Assembly: GCA_016929465.1 (NCBI GenBank)
Contig: JAFGIT010000175.1
Location: 1-6,247, forward strand
Direction of reading: 5' to 3'
Origin: JAFGIT01 sp016929465 [NCBI: Candidatus Coatesbacteria bacterium]
Lineage (GTDB): Bacteria > B130-G9
Length of the DNA: 6,247 nt
Below the pieces are notes generated by a model that was not told the origin of the DNA, searched no databases, and was given only the letters and a program-made list of their open reading frames with translations. Positions 4,471 through 6,247 of this stretch are shown here, in pieces. Positions within the stretch are counted from its first letter, which is position 1, and each line of letters starts with the position of its first letter. A program made the translations under genes and the position numbers.

Positions 4471-6003
4471 ATGAAGGATTTCAAAGTCTGCCTGGTGGCG
4501 CTCTTCAACACCGAGCTCTCGGGGGTGCGCTACATCCACTCGCTCCTGAAATCAAAGGGATACGATGCCTCGATAATCTTCTTCAAGAGGCTCAATATCA
4601 ACGACGGCAAGCCTCCAACCGAAAAGGAACTGGAGCTATTCGGCAGCCTCGTAAAGCGCATCAATCCGGACCTCTTAGGGATAAGCATCGGCTGCTCAAC
4701 ATTCCGAAATACCGCCGCCGAACTCACTCAGAAGACCAGGCAGGCCGTGAAATGCCCCGTTGTATGGGGAGGAGTCCACGTCACGGTCACTGCCGACCGC
4801 ACCTTGACCGAGCACGACATGCTGGTGATTGGCGAGGGCGAGGGGACGATGCTCGAGATCTGCGACAGACTCTCGGAGGGAAAGAGCATCGCCGATGTAA
4901 GGAATCTCTGGCTCAATAGGGATGGCGAAGAGATCAAGAATCCCGTAAGGCCGCCAATCGCAGACCTCGATTCGCTTCCCTTCCACGACTTTACGAACGA
5001 GGCGAAGTACTTCATCAACGGCGATGAGCTCTTCGAGTATGACCCGCTCGTCAAAGAGCACGACCTCTATCAGATCATGACCACCCGCGGCTGCCCATTT
5101 GCATGCACATACTGCGCCAACAGCGTATATCACCGCCTCTATCGCGGGATGGGCAAGATAGTTCGGACACGGTCGGTAGAGAACGTGATCGAGGAGCTCG
5201 AATACGCGAACAAGATGCTTCCGGACATAAAGCAGGTGGCATTCTATGACGACGTCTTTGGGCTGGACCTCGAATGGACGAAGGAATTCTGCGAGCAGTA
5301 CAAGAAGAAAATTCGCATCCCGTATTGGGTCTATGTCCATCCCAAGACCGTTACTGAAGAGCTGATTCGTATGCTCAAGGAGAGCGGGCTCTTCTACGCG
5401 GACATGGGCATCCAGAGCGGCTCCCAGCGAGTGCGGAACCAATTCTTCAAGCGGATGGACAAGACTGAGGACATCCAGCGAGCAATGTCCATCCTGAACA
5501 AGCTGAAGGTGAAACCCAGGCTCGATTTCATCATGGACAACCCGTTCGAGGAGTCCGAGGACAAGCAGGAGATGCTCGATTTGCTTCTCAGCTTCAGGCG
5601 CCCATTCGAGTTCAGGCTCTATTCATTGGCCTATTTCCCCGGCGTCGAACTCACTCAAATGGCCCTGGATCGAGGCTATATAAGGGAAGAGAACGTAGAA
5701 GATGTCGCCTGCAAGACGATGACGCAGTGGTTCGTTTCCTCCGACTTCGAGCGCTCGAAGGAGGACGTCTTTTTCAACAGCCTGGTCTCGCTAACTGGCA
5801 AATCATTCGTGCCCAGATTCTTCATACGTTTCCTCTCGAAGCTGACCTTCCTTAAGCGATTCCCATTCCCTCTCGTCGTGCTATCCACGGTCGCGAATCT
5901 GATTCGTTTCTTCTGGACCGGCATCAAGCTCGCATTGAAAGGTGAGGTCTCATTTGCGATGGTCAGAAAGCACCTGAAATTCGTATTTACGGTGAATAGG
6001 TAG
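4471..6003 (+). CDS. B12-binding-domain radical SAM protein with hydrophobic C-terminus
   Basis: A 510-residue enzyme of the BchE-like class. The N-terminal Rossmann-type cobalamin-binding domain (about 1-150) shows SGVRYIHSLLKSKGY, LLGISIGCST, VVWGGVHVT (98-106) and VIGEGEGTMLEI (119-130). It lacks DxHxxG, as is usual in this class. The radical SAM barrel begins at YQIMTTRGCPFACTYC, with the [4Fe-4S] ligands Cys208, Cys212 and Cys215, and continues through AFYDDVF (257-263), GIQSGS (313-318) and DFIMDNPFE (352-360). Such enzymes methylate unreactive carbons or do related radical chemistry. The tail (about 448-490) has hydrophobic, basic stretches including FPFPLVVLSTVANLIRFF, suggesting membrane association or a lipid-linked substrate. 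ATG at 4471 has AGGG ten bases upstream, 15 bases after the WbqC stop. Substrate is unknown; methylation of a surface glycolipid or a specialised metabolite is inference. Confidence 0.92.
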   Translation: MKDFKVCLVALFNTELSGVRYIHSLLKSKGYDASIIFFKRLNINDGKPPTEKELELFGSLVKRINPDLLGISIGCSTFRNTAAELTQKTRQAVKCPVVWGGVHVTVTADRTLTEHDMLVIGEGEGTMLEICDRLSEGKSIADVRNLWLNRDGEEIKNPVRPPIADLDSLPFHDFTNEAKYFINGDELFEYDPLVKEHDLYQIMTTRGCPFACTYCANSVYHRLYRGMGKIVRTRSVENVIEELEYANKMLPDIKQVAFYDDVFGLDLEWTKEFCEQYKKKIRIPYWVYVHPKTVTEELIRMLKESGLFYADMGIQSGSQRVRNQFFKRMDKTEDIQRAMSILNKLKVKPRLDFIMDNPFEESEDKQEMLDLLLSFRRPFEFRLYSLAYFPGVELTQMALDRGYIREENVEDVACKTMTQWFVSSDFERSKEDVFFNSLVSLTGKSFVPRFFIRFLSKLTFLKRFPFPLVVLSTVANLIRFFWTGIKLALKGEVSFAMVRKHLKFVFTVNR

Positions 6004-6008
6004 CACCG

Positions 6009-6247
6009 TTGAGGCCGTTCGTTCATCTTCACGTTCACACCGACTACAGCGTCCTGGACGGGATGTGCTCCATCGACAAGCTCGTAGAGAAGGCCCAGAA
6101 GTGGCACATGCCGGCGATAGCCATGACCGATCATGGCAACCTGTTCGGTGCGATCGAGTTCTACCAGGCATGTATCGCCGCCGGGATCAAGCCGATAATA
6201 GGCTGTGAGGTTTACCTTGCTCCCGGCTCCAGATTCGAAAAATCGGC
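6009..6247 (+). CDS. dnaE: DNA polymerase III alpha subunit, N-terminal PHP domain, 5' part only
   Basis: The replicative DNA polymerase catalytic subunit; only the first 79 codons are present before the window ends. The start of the PHP domain is unmistakable: FVHLHVHTDYSVLDG (residues 4-18, with metal-site type HxH at His8 and His10), TDHGNLFGAIEFY, and IKPIIGCEVYLAPGSRF. The only usable start in frame is TTG at 6009, which puts FVHLH at residue 4 as expected for DnaE; a TAG at 5997-5999 closes the frame upstream. AGG at 5998-6000 lies eight bases before the TTG and overlaps the end of the radical SAM gene. That gene stops only five bases upstream, so dnaE may be co-transcribed with the WbqC/radical SAM pair. 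Confidence 0.93.
   Translation, partial: MRPFVHLHVHTDYSVLDGMCSIDKLVEKAQKWHMPAIAMTDHGNLFGAIEFYQACIAAGIKPIIGCEVYLAPGSRFEKS

Noticed and set aside
4696-5442. Long open frame on the minus strand (about 248 codons) opposite the radical SAM gene.
   Set aside because: It is fully antisense to a gene with clear radical SAM and cobalamin-domain motifs, shows no family motif itself, and is explained by codon bias of the real gene.
1-6247. CRISPR array, tRNA or rRNA gene, transposase or attachment site.
   Set aside because: I saw no regularly spaced direct repeats of CRISPR size, no tRNA-like cloverleaf or rRNA sequence, and no transposase or integrase motif on either strand. The only repeats are the short heptamers and local dyads listed.

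Overview
The window is bacterial. It carries the start of a bacterial replicative polymerase (DnaE), a 16S rRNA methyltransferase of the RsmD family and a FbaB-type class I aldolase. Genes are closely packed, the DNA is moderately GC-rich, start codons include TTG, and intergenic spacers contain short GCAGT-phased repeats. This would fit an uncultured or environmental bacterium, but nothing here fixes the phylum.

Layout. (1) Bases 1-537, plus strand: the 3' half of a class I fructose-bisphosphate aldolase, cut by the window edge. (2) Bases 538-701: a convergent spacer with a heptamer tandem repeat, two small hairpins and a purine-rich tract. (3) Bases 702-3501, minus strand: a run of four genes in transcription order. 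These are a PP-loop ATP pyrophosphatase, a 68-residue membrane protein that overlaps it by ATGA, a SufS-type cysteine desulfurase with lysine and cysteine in place, and rsmD. The first three are tightly linked and probably coupled; rsmD follows after a spacer that holds a second copy of the heptamer repeat. (4) Bases 3502-3759: a divergent control region rich in dyad symmetry, with a candidate promoter on each strand. (5) Bases 3760-6247, plus strand: a WbqC-family protein, a B12-binding-domain radical SAM enzyme with a hydrophobic C-terminus, and, five bases after its stop, the first 79 codons of dnaE.

How the genes may work together. A cysteine desulfurase loads persulfide sulfur from cysteine, and PP-loop enzymes adenylate a target, often for thiolation. 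Encoding the two around a small membrane protein suggests a dedicated, perhaps membrane-associated, sulfur-transfer module. The divergent WbqC/radical SAM pair belongs to families often found in surface-glycan and specialised-metabolism loci. Both arms read out of one roughly 230-base control region, so a joint pathway making a modified surface or small molecule is possible. That link is inference, and the substrate cannot be read from the sequence. The aldolase, rsmD and dnaE are ordinary housekeeping genes flanking or absorbed into the locus.
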